DNA of 64,000 nt. Source: Atherinomorus stipes (Eukaryota; Chordata; Actinopteri; Atheriniformes; Atherinidae). The notes under the pieces were generated by a model. The model was not told the origin of the DNA, made no database searches, and saw only the letters and a list, made by a program, of their open reading frames with translations. The stretch spans positions 51,612 through 115,611 of the forward strand of contig JALJCO010003942.1 in the NCBI GenBank assembly GCA_023101725.1, given 5' to 3'. Both the position numbers and the translations under genes were made by a program. Positions 13,157-21,591 of the stretch are shown in pieces (within the stretch, counting starts at the first letter, position 1; each line of letters starts with the position of its first letter).

Positions 13157-13180
13157 ATGGAGTCCGACTCAGAAGCACCG
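13157..13180 (+). pseudogene. Exon 1 (coding part) of the P2X7-ballast-like locus
   Basis: ATG at 13157 gives MESDSEAP, eight codons ending exactly at a GTAGGT donor starting at 13181. The phase-0 junction joins to the acidic DDVVDDPDYSL peptide of exon 2, which supports both the start and the intron. No signal peptide is present. Confidence 0.65.
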
Positions 13181-13417
13181 GTAGGTGACCCCACTGAGCA
13201 TGGTTTGGTCTAAAAGATGTCGAATAGACATCCTTGGCTCATTGGAGTACAGTTTAGTCCATTGTTTGTGAAGTGCATGTTACACTATTTATTTTGTCTT
13301 TGTAGTCATGAAAAGGTTTTTCTGCTAAATGCATCCGTATTCTATGCGACCATTGTATATTATCTATGCTACTCGGTCTCGGCTGTTTAGTTTTCAGTGA
13401 AACTCCAGTTTACCGGT

Positions 13418-13662
13418 GTTGTGCCAAAGTAGTTGTCCCCGACAGAAATCGTATCCCCTCAGTAGTGTATTGCTCAATGGCAGTTGGTAGGAACCCCTAA
13501 CCCTAAGCTATAAGGGGATACTAATCGTAGCAGACGGGAGTTACACTACCCGCTACGACGTGTATCCCCTGTGTAGTAAAAGTCCCGCATATTTACAGAA
13601 GTAGCTATGTATGGGATATGAGGGGATTCCATTTCTGTCGGGGATAACTACGTGGGCACGAC
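13418..13662. mobile_element. MITE-like element with about 43-bp terminal inverted repeats
   Basis: Seen: the left arm at 13418-13460 contains TTGTCCCCGACAGAAATCG. The right arm at 13620-13662 is its reverse complement with about six differences, including CATTTCTGTCGGGGATAACT. The 159-bp interior has no coding potential and repeats ATCCCCT/AGGGGAT motifs. Pairing may extend a few bases outward to GGTGT. I could not define a convincing target-site duplication, so the superfamily is open. Inference: a non-autonomous fold-back element inserted in intron 1. Confidence 0.7.
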
Positions 13663-13703
13663 ACCTGTTATTTTTAGTTTAGTTTTGTCCCCAGTTTACA
13701 CTC

Positions 13704-13738
13704 AGCCATTGTCAGTCTGCTAATGACTGACAATGGCT
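13704..13738. other. Perfect 12-bp stem, 11-nt loop inverted repeat
   Basis: AGCCATTGTCAG at 13704-13715 is exactly reverse-complemented at 13727-13738. It sits about 40 bp downstream of the MITE-like element in the same intron and may be a further small fold-back insertion or its footprint. Confidence 0.7.
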
Positions 13739-13945
13739 AACTTAATTTTTCCGAACGTAGGCTGACTTTATTTTCCGAAATAATGCATCTGTGTCAAATG
13801 CTGGAATTTTCTAGCAGTTTATATGGACATGGTCAAAACTAAGGCTAACACGGTCACATTGCCCGATTATATCGATGGAGCACACTGCATATTGAATAAA
13901 TAGGATAAACTCCTCTGGTCCAAAAGGGTGTTGTCTTTTTAGTAT

Positions 13946-14035
13946 ACACACACACATATACGTGTATGTATGTATGTATGTATGTGTGTGTATATATATA
14001 TAAATATATGTATGTATATACATACACATGTGTAA
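13946..14035. repeat. Compound AC / GTAT / AT microsatellite
   Basis: Alternating purine-pyrimidine runs: ACACACAC, then GTAT tetranucleotides, then TATATATA and TACATACA. A typical vertebrate compound microsatellite inside intron 1. Confidence 0.85.
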
Positions 14036-14263
14036 TAAATATACATATAAAGCACAAATCATCAAGCCCATTGGTAAATCTTGTGATCGGAACAGCATCA
14101 GATCTCATTTCTACACATTTTTATTTTTAGTGCTCCGACACATCTAGGACAGATACACAACCAAACAGTCCACCATCTATGAATGTCAAGACCCCAATGA
14201 ATCATAAATATATTTATCATGTAAAAAATTTCCTGTCTTTGCATTTTATGTTGGTGCTTCTAG

Positions 14264-16022
14264 GACGATGTCGTTGATGATCCTGACTACAGCCTTGAAG
14301 TCTTCACTGAGGGTGATGATGATGATTCTGAGGGTGATGACAACCCTCCAGGTGAAAGCACCTCAACTGGGAAGAAGAAAGCTGGGCTCAACAGCAGAGG
14401 GAGAAGAAGCTTTGCCAGTGAGAGGGGACTCAGAGGGAGGGGTCGTGGTTTTCCACAAGGACCCCCTACATTTAGCCAACCAGTTATGGTGGCGAAAGAA
14501 ACAAGGGCAGAAAGTGCTTCAACGGCCAGCCCAATAAGACCAGGGCCTTCTAGAGGCAGCCGTGGCAGGAGCAGCAGGGGCAGGAGCAGCAGGGGCAGGA
14601 GCAGCAGGGGCCGTGGCAGGAGCAACAGGGGGCGTGCCAGGAGCAGCGGGGGTGTGGCAGGAGCAGCAGGGGGCGTGACAGGAGCAGCCATGGCAGGAGC
14701 AGCAAGGGCTGTGGCAGGAGCAGCAGGGGGCGTGCCAGGAGCAGCGGGGGTGTGGCAGGAGCAGCAGGGGGCATGACAGGAGCAGCCATGGCAGGAGCAG
14801 CAAGGGCTGTGGCAGGAGCAGCAGGGGGCGTGCCAGGAGCAGCGGGGGTGTGGCAGGAGCAGCAGGGGGCGTGACAGGAGCAGCAGGGGGGCGGGGCAGG
14901 AGCAGCAGGGGCTGTGGCAGGAGCAGCAGGGGGCGTGCCAGGAGCAGCGGGGGTGTGGCAGGAGCAGCAGGGGGCGTGACAGGAGCAGCAGGGGGCGGGG
15001 CAGGAGCAGCAGGGGCTGTGGCAGGAGCAGCAGGGGCCGTGGCAGGAGCAGCGGGGGTGTGGCAGGAGCAGCAGGGGGCGTGTCAGGAGCAGCAGGGGGC
15101 GGGGCAGGAGCAGCAGGGGCTGTGGCAGGAGCAGCAGGGGCCGTGGCAGGAGCAGCGGGGGTGTGGCAGGAGCAGCAGGGGGCGTGTCAGGAGCAGCAGG
15201 GGGCGGGGCAGGAGCAGCAGGGGCTGTGGCAGGAGCAGCAGGGGCCGTGGCAGGAGCAGCGGGGGTGTGGCAGGAGCAGCAGGGGGCGTGTCAGGAGCAG
15301 CAGGGGGCGGGGCAGGAGCAGCAGGGGCTGTGGCAGGAGCAGCAGGGGCTGTGGCAGGAGCAGCAGGGGGCGTGGCAGGAGCAGCAGGGGGCGTGCCAGG
15401 AGCAGCGGGGGTGTGGCAGGAGCAGCAGGGGGCGTGACAGGAGCAGCAGGGGGCGGGGCAGGAGCAGCAGGGGCTGTGGCAGGAGCAGCAGGGGCCGTGG
15501 CAGGAGCAGCGGGGGTGTGGCAGGAGCAGCAGGGGGCGTGTCAGGAACAGCAGGGGGCGGGGCAGGAGCAGCAGGGGCTGTGGCAGGAGCAGCAGGGGCC
15601 GTGGCAGGAGCAGCAGGGGGCGGGGCAGGAGCAGCAGGGGCCGTGGCAGGACCAGCAGGGGCCGTGGCAGGACCAACAGGGGCGGGGCAGGACCAGCAGG
15701 GGCCGTGGCAGGACCAACAGGGGGCGGGGCAGGAGCAGCAGGGGCTGTGGCAGGAGCAGCAGGGGCCGTGGCAGGAGCAGCAGGGGCCGTGGCAGGACCA
15801 GCAGGGGCCGTGGCAGGACCAACAGGGGGCGGGGCAGGAGCAGCAGGGGGCGTGGTGGAACACGGAGTGGAGAAGAGTCAGATGGGGACAAGCACTGCTG
15901 TTTCTACCAGAGGCAGAAGCAGAGGAAGAGGAAGAGGCCGGCGGGGACGAGGATCTGTTCTCAGCCATGAGGATCTGGTCCGAGTCCAGCAGTTCCAACA
16001 GGGGAGGATTGCTGCTGGGGAG
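14264..16022 (+). pseudogene. Exon 2: acidic DPDY segment, RG-rich region and expanded repeat
   Basis: Begins after TTCTAG with DDVVDDPDYSLEVF, followed by an acidic run (GDDDDSEGDD), a KKK patch, then RGRR/GRGRG and SRGRSSRG repeats suggesting an RNA- or nucleic-acid-binding RGG/SR-like tail. From about 14560 it becomes a 21-bp minisatellite containing ten 20-bp units and one 22-bp unit, so the frame drifts from RSSRG to AGAAG to WQEQQ peptides and hits TGA at 14774-14776. After the repeat, a likely genuine coding end reads STAVSTRGRSRGRGRGRRG, then SVLSHEDLVRVQQFQQGRIAAGE-type sequence, ending at GAG before a GTAAAG donor at 16023. This last stretch is in a different frame (+1) from the exon start. 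Long minus-strand leucine/proline/cysteine-rich frames here are shadows. Confidence 0.65.
14560..15853. repeat. 21-bp coding minisatellite with 104-bp higher-order unit
   Basis: About 60 copies of GCAGGAGCAGCAGGGG plus a variable pentamer (GCGTG, CTGTG, CCGTG, GCGGG). A 20-bp variant ending CGGGGGTGTG recurs nine times (near 14645, 14742, 14839, 14945, 15048, 15152, 15256, 15407, 15507). A shortened unit lies near 15680 and a 22-bp unit near 14890. Five units (four of 21 bp, one of 20 bp) form a 104-bp block repeated in tandem between about 14950 and 15290, seen also as frames starting 104 bp apart at 15059 and 15163. The near-terminal units carry GGACCA instead of GGAGCA. Confidence 0.9.
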
Positions 16023-16142
16023 GTAAAGCAGTCCTAAATTTGTGTTATCGTCTGTGGATTAGATGTTTAGCAGCAAATTTCTGTTTGTGAGAGAAATAAC
16101 GGGATTTACAACATTTATTGACATGAACTTCTACCATTTCAG

Positions 16143-17385
16143 GCAAGAATTCGAGCACTGGACCTCAGCGAATCACACGAGCTGCTTCTGGACTGCCTGG
16201 ACAGAGACCCAAGCATGCTTTTTGACCTGGCGGCACGCACACAGGTCCAGGATGCTGCCCACACTGTAAATTCTAATAAGTTGACTTTACTTAAAAAAAA
16301 TATGCAAAGTTTCTGCCTCAAAAAAATTAATTAAACTCTAATTGGAGTGATTAAGTAGAATAAACTAAAATGGTTTAAGTTTGTAGAACTTTTCTGAACT
16401 TAATAAATTTGAGTAAGCTGTAAATGGATGATGCTGGAGAGGAAGCTTGATGGGGTTAATTTCACAGAAATTAGATTTGCACCATTTTTTTTTTTATTTT
16501 CACCAACAACATGCTTTTAAGTTCATCTTACTTAAAGTAGTCGATGAACTTGAAATTGTTCTTACTATGTAGCAAAAACTTAGTGTAAGTGGGTTTAAGC
16601 TACAACTATTGTCAGACCACACACTTCTCTGTCGCGGTGCAGCATCTGCTGGGTAGTAGATGTTCAATACAGGAATTAACAAACAAGTTGAGAGCAGTCA
16701 CATGACACTACCAACATCATTTATAAATCCCTCATTTGTGAATAATCTCCAATTTATTGTTAAAAAGAATGAACTGCATTGTGGGAAACCTGCTCCCTCC
16801 CCACCCCTAATTTCCCTTTACTCATTTTAATTAAGCTGTTTCAACTTAAGTAAATTAAGTTATCTAACATGTTGCCCTCCAAAGTTCTTACAACTTATTT
16901 AGAATAAGTATTACCAACAACTAAGTTAAAATTAAGTTCTGCCTACTAGATAGATTCTAGTAAAGCCAATATTACCATTTACAGTGCAGGTGGTTCGTAC
17001 ACCTGTGCAGCCACAGAGGTGCACAGCCTGCGTCTGTGACAGATGCAGGCAGATGATCACAGACATAGAAAAGGTGTTTCTGCCGACAAACAATGGAAAA
17101 CTGCATCTCCATCCTGCCTCACATGGATGCCTTCATTTTGCAGTCGGGGGTCCTCCGCATGGCCCGGCGCATCTGGAATGACTCTGGAGGCTTAGAAGAT
17201 GAACAAACACCAGGGGAAAGCAACAGAGTTCTGCTTTGCTGCTTACAGGCAATATGGGCAACTTGGACATGGTCACAGTCATCATACCAAGTTGCTGCGT
17301 TTGGAGAATCCGTGACAAATATCCAGACCCAAATGGGATAAACCGTGCTTTTATCCCTAGCCGACATGGTGCAGATGAAGAGTAG
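16143..17385 (+). pseudogene. Exon 3: P2X7 ballast-like domain, split by an element and frameshifted
   Basis: Starts after CTACCATTTCAG with ARIRALDLSESHELLLDCL and DRDPSMLFDLAARTQVQDAA (16143-16259), the helical lead-in that precedes the Cys-rich zinc module in this domain family. The sequence is interrupted at 16262-16986 by an element. Excising it with one copy of the flanking CA rejoins the frame to QVVRTPVQPQ, then CTACVCDRCRQMITDIEKV. One extra base near 17074-17078 shifts into the frame for CISILPHMDAF and SGVLRMARRIWND. A second shift near 17234 leads to [13 protein letters not shown], and a third near 17274-17278 to [19 protein letters not shown] and the TAG. Alternatively 16243-16989 could be spliced as an intron (ACACAG/GT), but the inverted termini and the exact frame repair favour an insertion. 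Confidence 0.7.
16262..16986. mobile_element. 725-bp non-autonomous TIR element inserted in exon 3 (CACTA/CMC-like termini)
   Basis: Seen: begins CACTGTAAAT and ends ATTTACAGTG, a perfect 10-bp inverted repeat. Beyond it, similarity continues imperfectly (TAATA, then CTTTACT in both arms) to about 33 bp. It is flanked on both sides by CA (16260-16261 and 16987-16988), a possible 2-bp target duplication. The interior is AT-rich with repeated ACTTAAGT/AAGTTAA motifs and no coding frame. Known: CACTG/CAGTG ends with 2-4 bp duplications fit the CMC group (CACTA, Mirage, Chapaev). Family placement is an inference. Confidence 0.75.
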
Positions 17386-18425
17386 ATGCCATTCCAGTTT
17401 ACACTACTGTAAATTATTATATTTGGTTCAGTGTTATGGAAAAGTCCTTACAGTTTCACCATTTTTCTCGTCATTAGACTGTTCAAATGCAGAAGGATCT
17501 TCTCCTTTACCTGCAAATCTTTTGTGCTTTGTTAAAACTATTCAAAAATACTGTCATTAAAAAGTGCTTATCTTGGAGAAGTTTGCAATTTTCCTACTTT
17601 ATTCATTAAAATGTTAAAATGCAGAATTGCCCTTTCCTTTATTTACAAATCGTTATTGCCGTTTGTACAATGTAAAAAATAATACCTACTTCTTTGCGTT
17701 CCCATGACAACATCTGAATTAGTTTCAAATAATTGCTTGCACTACATCTTGGTTTCATTTCACTCAGTGTACTATAATGAACTTCAGAATCACTATGATT
17801 TTCTGAGAAATGTTTTGATTTATTTCACTGAAAAAATTCAGTATTCTCAGAAACAAACCACTTGTACACTTTCAAATTACAATAACATGAGACAGGAGTC
17901 AAGCATTTGCTGACATCTGAAGCTAGAAGAAGCACAGCTTGGTCATCTATTCTGCCCTACAAAGCAAAAAGGCAGTAACTACACACAGTCCAAAACTGAG
18001 AAAAATGACTTCAAAGTTATCCTGTTGTCCAGCCAAAGTCATTGTAGGTAGAATAATGGACATGTGGCAATTTTGTTACTTTATAGTGGCTTATTCTTTG
18101 TACATATTAATATTCATATTTGATATGATGGTTTACCCTATTTTGCACTTACTGTATTCTTTCTTTGTAATACTTACCAAAGATGTGGTACCATACCAAG
18201 GAAAAAGGCAGTAACTGCAGATTCTTCAAAAACCGTTTTCTCACAACTTGGGCTCTGGGTGTGTTAGATGCACTGTATTTGGACTTATTGGAACCATTTG
18301 CTTTCCTGAACATGGATATACCAATCTCAAAGTAATTTGAATATTTAAGGAAATATTTCCCCCCAGAAGTTGTTATGAAGGAAGGAAAAAGGAATTAAAA
18401 TAGATGGGGTTTGGGGTATTTTTCT

Positions 18426-18466
18426 CCAGGTGTGTCTGACCATTTGCTGAGGGCAGACACACCTGG
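18426..18466. other. Perfect 13-bp inverted repeat, 15-nt loop
   Basis: CCAGGTGTGTCTG at 18426-18438 is reverse-complemented exactly at 18454-18466. Together with two hairpins downstream it marks the spacer as rich in fold-back sequence, suggesting remnants of small DNA elements. Confidence 0.75.
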
Positions 18467-18722
18467 ATTCATCAGTTCATCCAGTCATGTAAGACATGAA
18501 ACAAAGGTGCAGTATTAAGTTCAGGAAGTACTGGAGCTGTGCATACAGTAAAGCCCATTGTCCACCTCTGCTATAATTTATCTGCAATCACTGACAACAA
18601 AAATAACATTGAAGCACTGCAAAACAACTTCACTTTGAAGAAATATTTAGGCTACCTCCAATACTACAGAGCAAAAGGAAATGCAAATAAATTCAATTAA
18701 TTTAAATTCAAAATAATTTTGT

Positions 18723-18806
18723 CTTGTTTTTTCAAACAAGAAAAATGTCTTGTTTGAAAAACAAGAAATATCATCACAAGAGCTTAAAAAAGCTCTTGTG
18801 ATGATA
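18723..18806. other. Two adjacent strong hairpins
   Basis: First: CTTGTTTTTTCAAACAAG at 18723-18740 pairs with the stretch at 18749-18765 (one A shorter). Second: TATCATCACAAGAGCTT at 18769-18785 is perfectly complemented by 18790-18806 with a four-A loop, a 17-bp stem. No role is certain. They lie about 200 bp beyond the stop codon of the minus-strand gene and upstream (in plus coordinates) of its candidate poly(A) signal. Confidence 0.8.
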
Positions 18807-18890
18807 ACTAAGATGAACGAGTTGTTGATTTTATGTGGGATCTGTTTCAGAAGGTTAACAAATGGGACACACATTTCAAAATAGTAAACA

Positions 18891-18896
18891 TTTAAT
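18891..18896 (-). terminator. Candidate poly(A) signal (ATTAAA) of the minus-strand gene
   Basis: ATTAAA on the minus strand, about 110 nt beyond the final TAG at 19003-19005. A common variant hexamer, supported by position only. Confidence 0.35.
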
Positions 18897-19002
18897 CATT
18901 TGAATAGCCATGAATTACAAAGAACTACATTTATCTACAAGAATCCTGCTAGAATGCTGTTCAATCTTAACTAGAACTGCTCAATCCAAATTCATATGTT
19001 TC

Positions 19003-20070
19003 CTATTCCTCATCCTCCACAACACTGCTCACAAGCAGGGTAGACCAGAACACCCTCCTGTTTGGTGGCATGAGAGGACAAAGATTGTTGATAATGTCTC
19101 TCTTCTTGGCCTCCTCAACCCCTCGATCCTGTGGTCTCAAACGAGTGGGCAACTTCAGCTCAAACCTCTTCAAGAGGAAGTCTAATTCTGTGAAGTTGGT
19201 CTCCTTATGGGATTGCTTGAAAAACAGACTCTTGGAGCCACGTCGGAACTGGATCTCTGGCATCTCCCCAAGTTTCGGTGCCTGCGCCTTCTTGACCTTT
19301 GCCATCGAATGGCCATCCCTCCAATCCAGCACATTGGCATTCTCCAGTAGGACCACATCCACTTTCCTGGAGTTGGAGCTTGCCACAACATTAACAAAGT
19401 CCTCGAAGTCATAAACCACACCACCTGGACGGTTCCTCATCTGCTGCTCAACACCATGGTGGAAACTGTCAGCGCTCATAAAAGTGTGTCCCCGCTCAAA
19501 GAACTTCAGGGTGATGTCCTACCGTGAAGTGGTGTCACTGTTGACAAGAGTGGCGAGTGAGGATAGCAGGCACCAGTTTTTGTTTTGCGCACTGCAGTTG
19601 TCCACCCAGAATATACTGTGGCGTACGTCCCTCTCCCTCTGCAATGCTGTGACGTATGCTAATGTTATTTCTGCTGCACTTCGTCCTGCCGTACACTCAT
19701 GCCACAAGACAGAGATGGTGTTCTACTTGTTTTTTTTCTTTCCCACTGAGGCAAATGTCTCATGGTATGCCACAATGCGGCGGGTAAATACAGAGGACTT
19801 GACTCCTGGCATGCGTGGCAGCATTATGACCTTCTGGAGGTCCACACTTCTAACTGATGTGTCATCTGGGCAGTCTTTCTCCACATCTGCCTGGTAGCTG
19901 AGGCGACTCTCCAGAGCAGACTCCTTATGTTTTTGCCACCTTTGGCACTCTAGGCAGTCCTTGTTTGCGTTCTCTCCTGTGTGGCCTTTTTCATGTTCAG
20001 CCTGTTCCAAACAGTCCTCACACTGCTCCTCCCCAAGTTTTGTGAAGCTGATTTTCTTCTCTTTTATGAC
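19003..20070 (-). pseudogene. Exon B: Cys pairs and RNase H-like DNC..QNKN core
   Basis: Starts with VIKEKKISFTKLGEEQCEDC directly after an AAG acceptor (CTGAGGAAG/GTC). The two CxxC pairs may bind zinc. The WHEC block, the DNC motif near 19600 and the GHT...SAD...GVE block near 19440-19505 follow at spacings like an RNase H-fold nuclease (D, D, E/H). Two TAG codons (19723-19725, 19519-19521) fall just before the WHEC block and just before the GHT block. Plus-strand frames over this exon are shadows. Confidence 0.65.
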
Positions 20071-21591
20071 CTTCCTCAGTGGTGAAAGTAAGATAAGATT
20101 CTTGCAGGAACTGTGCAACTAGAATTTTTTTTTTTGCTCACGCGCTTTGCGTGCTGGCATCATACCAAGAGCGTGCTCTTTTCTGACTGATTTTTCAGTC
20201 TTATACACATTTATAAGAGCATAATGTAACATATCAGACACGTCATGTAATAGCTGACAAGTTATAGGCTACATTTATTTTCAGGTTAAGTACTCATTCA
20301 GGAGAGAGAGCATCAGAACAATAACTTCAACATCACTCACGTTTTTTCTCTGTTGTGAGAAAGAATACGCTGAGTTTCCTCACTTCCATTTTTATTTGTT
20401 TGCCAAAAGGACTTACCACACATATCAAATAAATAGGTTAAACCATTGTCCACCTTAACTTGAGACTAATCCTATTTTTAATCTAACAGGTACCAGACTA
20501 GTTAGAAATTAGACTACTGTGTCAACCATAGTCACTCAGTGTATGTTGTTCCTCTGCAGAATGACAGTAACACTTTTAATAATCTACACGTGTAAAGTTA
20601 ATGGCATACTGAGTATCATAAGTAAAATATGAATCTAAAAGCATCACCTGCATGTTTAGTTTGTACTTAAATTGTGCCTGGAGGTTGCTGGTCTGATTCC
20701 TGACTGCTGCTGTCCACCACTGCTGACTGCAGTCCTCTTGCAGCTGCTAACAGGCAGACGCTGCTCCCTTTTCCATCTTTGTAAGAAAAGTTCAAAAGTC
20801 ACCCATAATTCCAGCTATTCAGACTCAGTAATTTACTATTTATGCAATGGCTATATATGCTATATAACAACCTTTTTTTTTTTAATCTAAATGGGATTTT
20901 AAATAAAATATCATACAGCCTAAAGAATTCAGCATTCATATCATTAATTATATTGCTTTATGTACTTAACCATCTTCTAGAATTTGTAATATCCTTTGTT
21001 ACAACTTTAAACTTTTGTTTTATCAAGTCAGTTTTCTCCATCAGCTCCTACTTATTAAGCTGGTGGTGCTGGATGATCTGTTGTCTCACCTGCTCATTCA
21101 CTGACAAACATGTCGGTTATCTTCCAGAACTTTGCAAACATCTCTGGCCTGTGCTTTTTTCTTTCTTTTTAAGACTCCTCAGCTTTATTTTTGCCTTTTC
21201 GATCTCGCTCTGCGTCTGCAAAGGTGCGGAGGAGGGTAAGGAGGGGGGCAGGTGCGCATGTCCAACGTTGTCACAGACAGTAGGGTGCGTTTGTTTCTGT
21301 CCAACGTTGTCACAGACAGTAGGGTGTGTTTGTTTCTGTCCAACGTTGTTACGTTGTGTGAGCTGCAGCGGGGTACAGTAGATGCCCTGATGAGCAGCAT
21401 GACGGATTGTTTATTTAAATATCAAGCGCGACCTGACTGTGTGCAATCACTGAGCAGCTAGTTCGGCGGGCAGCCCGCCAGTCGTGAAAGTTGCTTTGCG
21501 TAGCGTTCCGGTTCCGTTCCGGTAGGAGAGGTCCGAACATTTCTTACCGGAACGCAGTTCTGGGCCGTTCCGGCTTACTTTCACCTCTGAC
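20071..21591 (-). other. Intron between exons A and B of the minus-strand gene
   Basis: On the minus strand it begins GTCAGA after ...YRK at 21592 and ends CTGAGGAAG before VIKEKK, phase 0 on both sides, about 1.52 kb. It contains a 39-bp direct repeat (21260-21352), GTTCCGG inverted repeats near 21500-21575 and T-runs. The frame at 20842-21381 is hydrophobic low-complexity sequence without a recognisable domain. Confidence 0.6.
21260..21352. repeat. 39-bp tandem repeat, about 2.4 copies
   Basis: Units start GTCCAACGTTGTCACAGACA at 21260 and 21299, with a partial third at 21338. They differ at one position (GTGCG versus GTGTG). Located inside the minus-strand gene's intron. Confidence 0.85.

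Larger units (their letters stand above)
13181..14263 (+). other. Intron 1 of the P2X7-ballast-like locus
   Basis: GTAGGT donor at 13181 and TTCTAG acceptor ending at 14263. It contains a MITE-like inverted-repeat element (13418-13662), a perfect 12-bp hairpin (13704-13738) and an AC/GTAT/AT microsatellite (about 13946-14035). Minus-strand open frames over the microsatellite are low-complexity artefacts. Confidence 0.6.
13157..17385 (+). pseudogene. Spliced acidic/RG-rich protein with P2X7 C-terminal (ballast)-like domain, decayed
   Basis: Seen: three exons in phase 0. Exon 1 encodes MESDSEAP. Exon 2 starts DDVVDDPDYSLEVF and passes into RG/SRG-rich sequence. Exon 3 encodes, across an inserted element, a Cys-rich segment (CTACVCDRCRQM), then ILPHMDAF and RMARRIWND, then [19 protein letters not shown], ending at TAG 17383-17385. 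The Cys pattern and the PSCC.WRIR block are hallmarks of the zinc-binding cytoplasmic domain of P2X7. No transmembrane or receptor part is present. Breaks: frame loss inside the exon 2 minisatellite with a TGA at 14774, a further shift near 15885-15895, a one-base shift near 17074-17078, another near 17234 and a third near 17274-17278. Stand-alone proteins with this C-terminal domain are, from memory, multi-copy in fish. Inference: a decayed copy. An ATTAAA at 17556-17561 could be its poly(A) signal. The exact function of such proteins is unknown to me. Confidence 0.72.
17386..19002. other. AT-rich spacer between two convergent loci
   Basis: No gene recognised. It holds an ATTAAA at 17556-17561 suited to the plus-strand locus, TTTAAT at 18891-18896 (ATTAAA on the minus strand) suited to the minus-strand gene, and three inverted repeats at 18426-18466, 18723-18765 and 18769-18806. 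Open frames at 17345-18214 lack motifs and read as AT-rich chance frames, although one at 17939-18214 is hydrophobic. Confidence 0.5.

Noticed and set aside
13493..13506. Telomere-like CCCTAACCCTAA
   Set aside because: Only two units, inside the MITE-like element; too short to be interstitial telomeric repeat.
13811..14108. Minus-strand frames rich in Tyr/Ile/His
   Set aside because: They translate the compound AC/AT microsatellite.
14287..15998. Minus-strand leucine/proline/cysteine-rich frames over the 21-bp minisatellite
   Set aside because: Shadows of the repeat on the other strand; the plus strand has splice sites and the family-like flanks.
16143..17385. A functional P2X7 receptor gene
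   Set aside because: No transmembrane or extracellular receptor segments are present, and the C-terminal domain is frameshifted and split.
19070..19897. Plus-strand frames at 19070-19897 and 21643-22232
   Set aside because: They overlap the minus-strand gene exons, which carry the family motifs; plus-strand translations have none.
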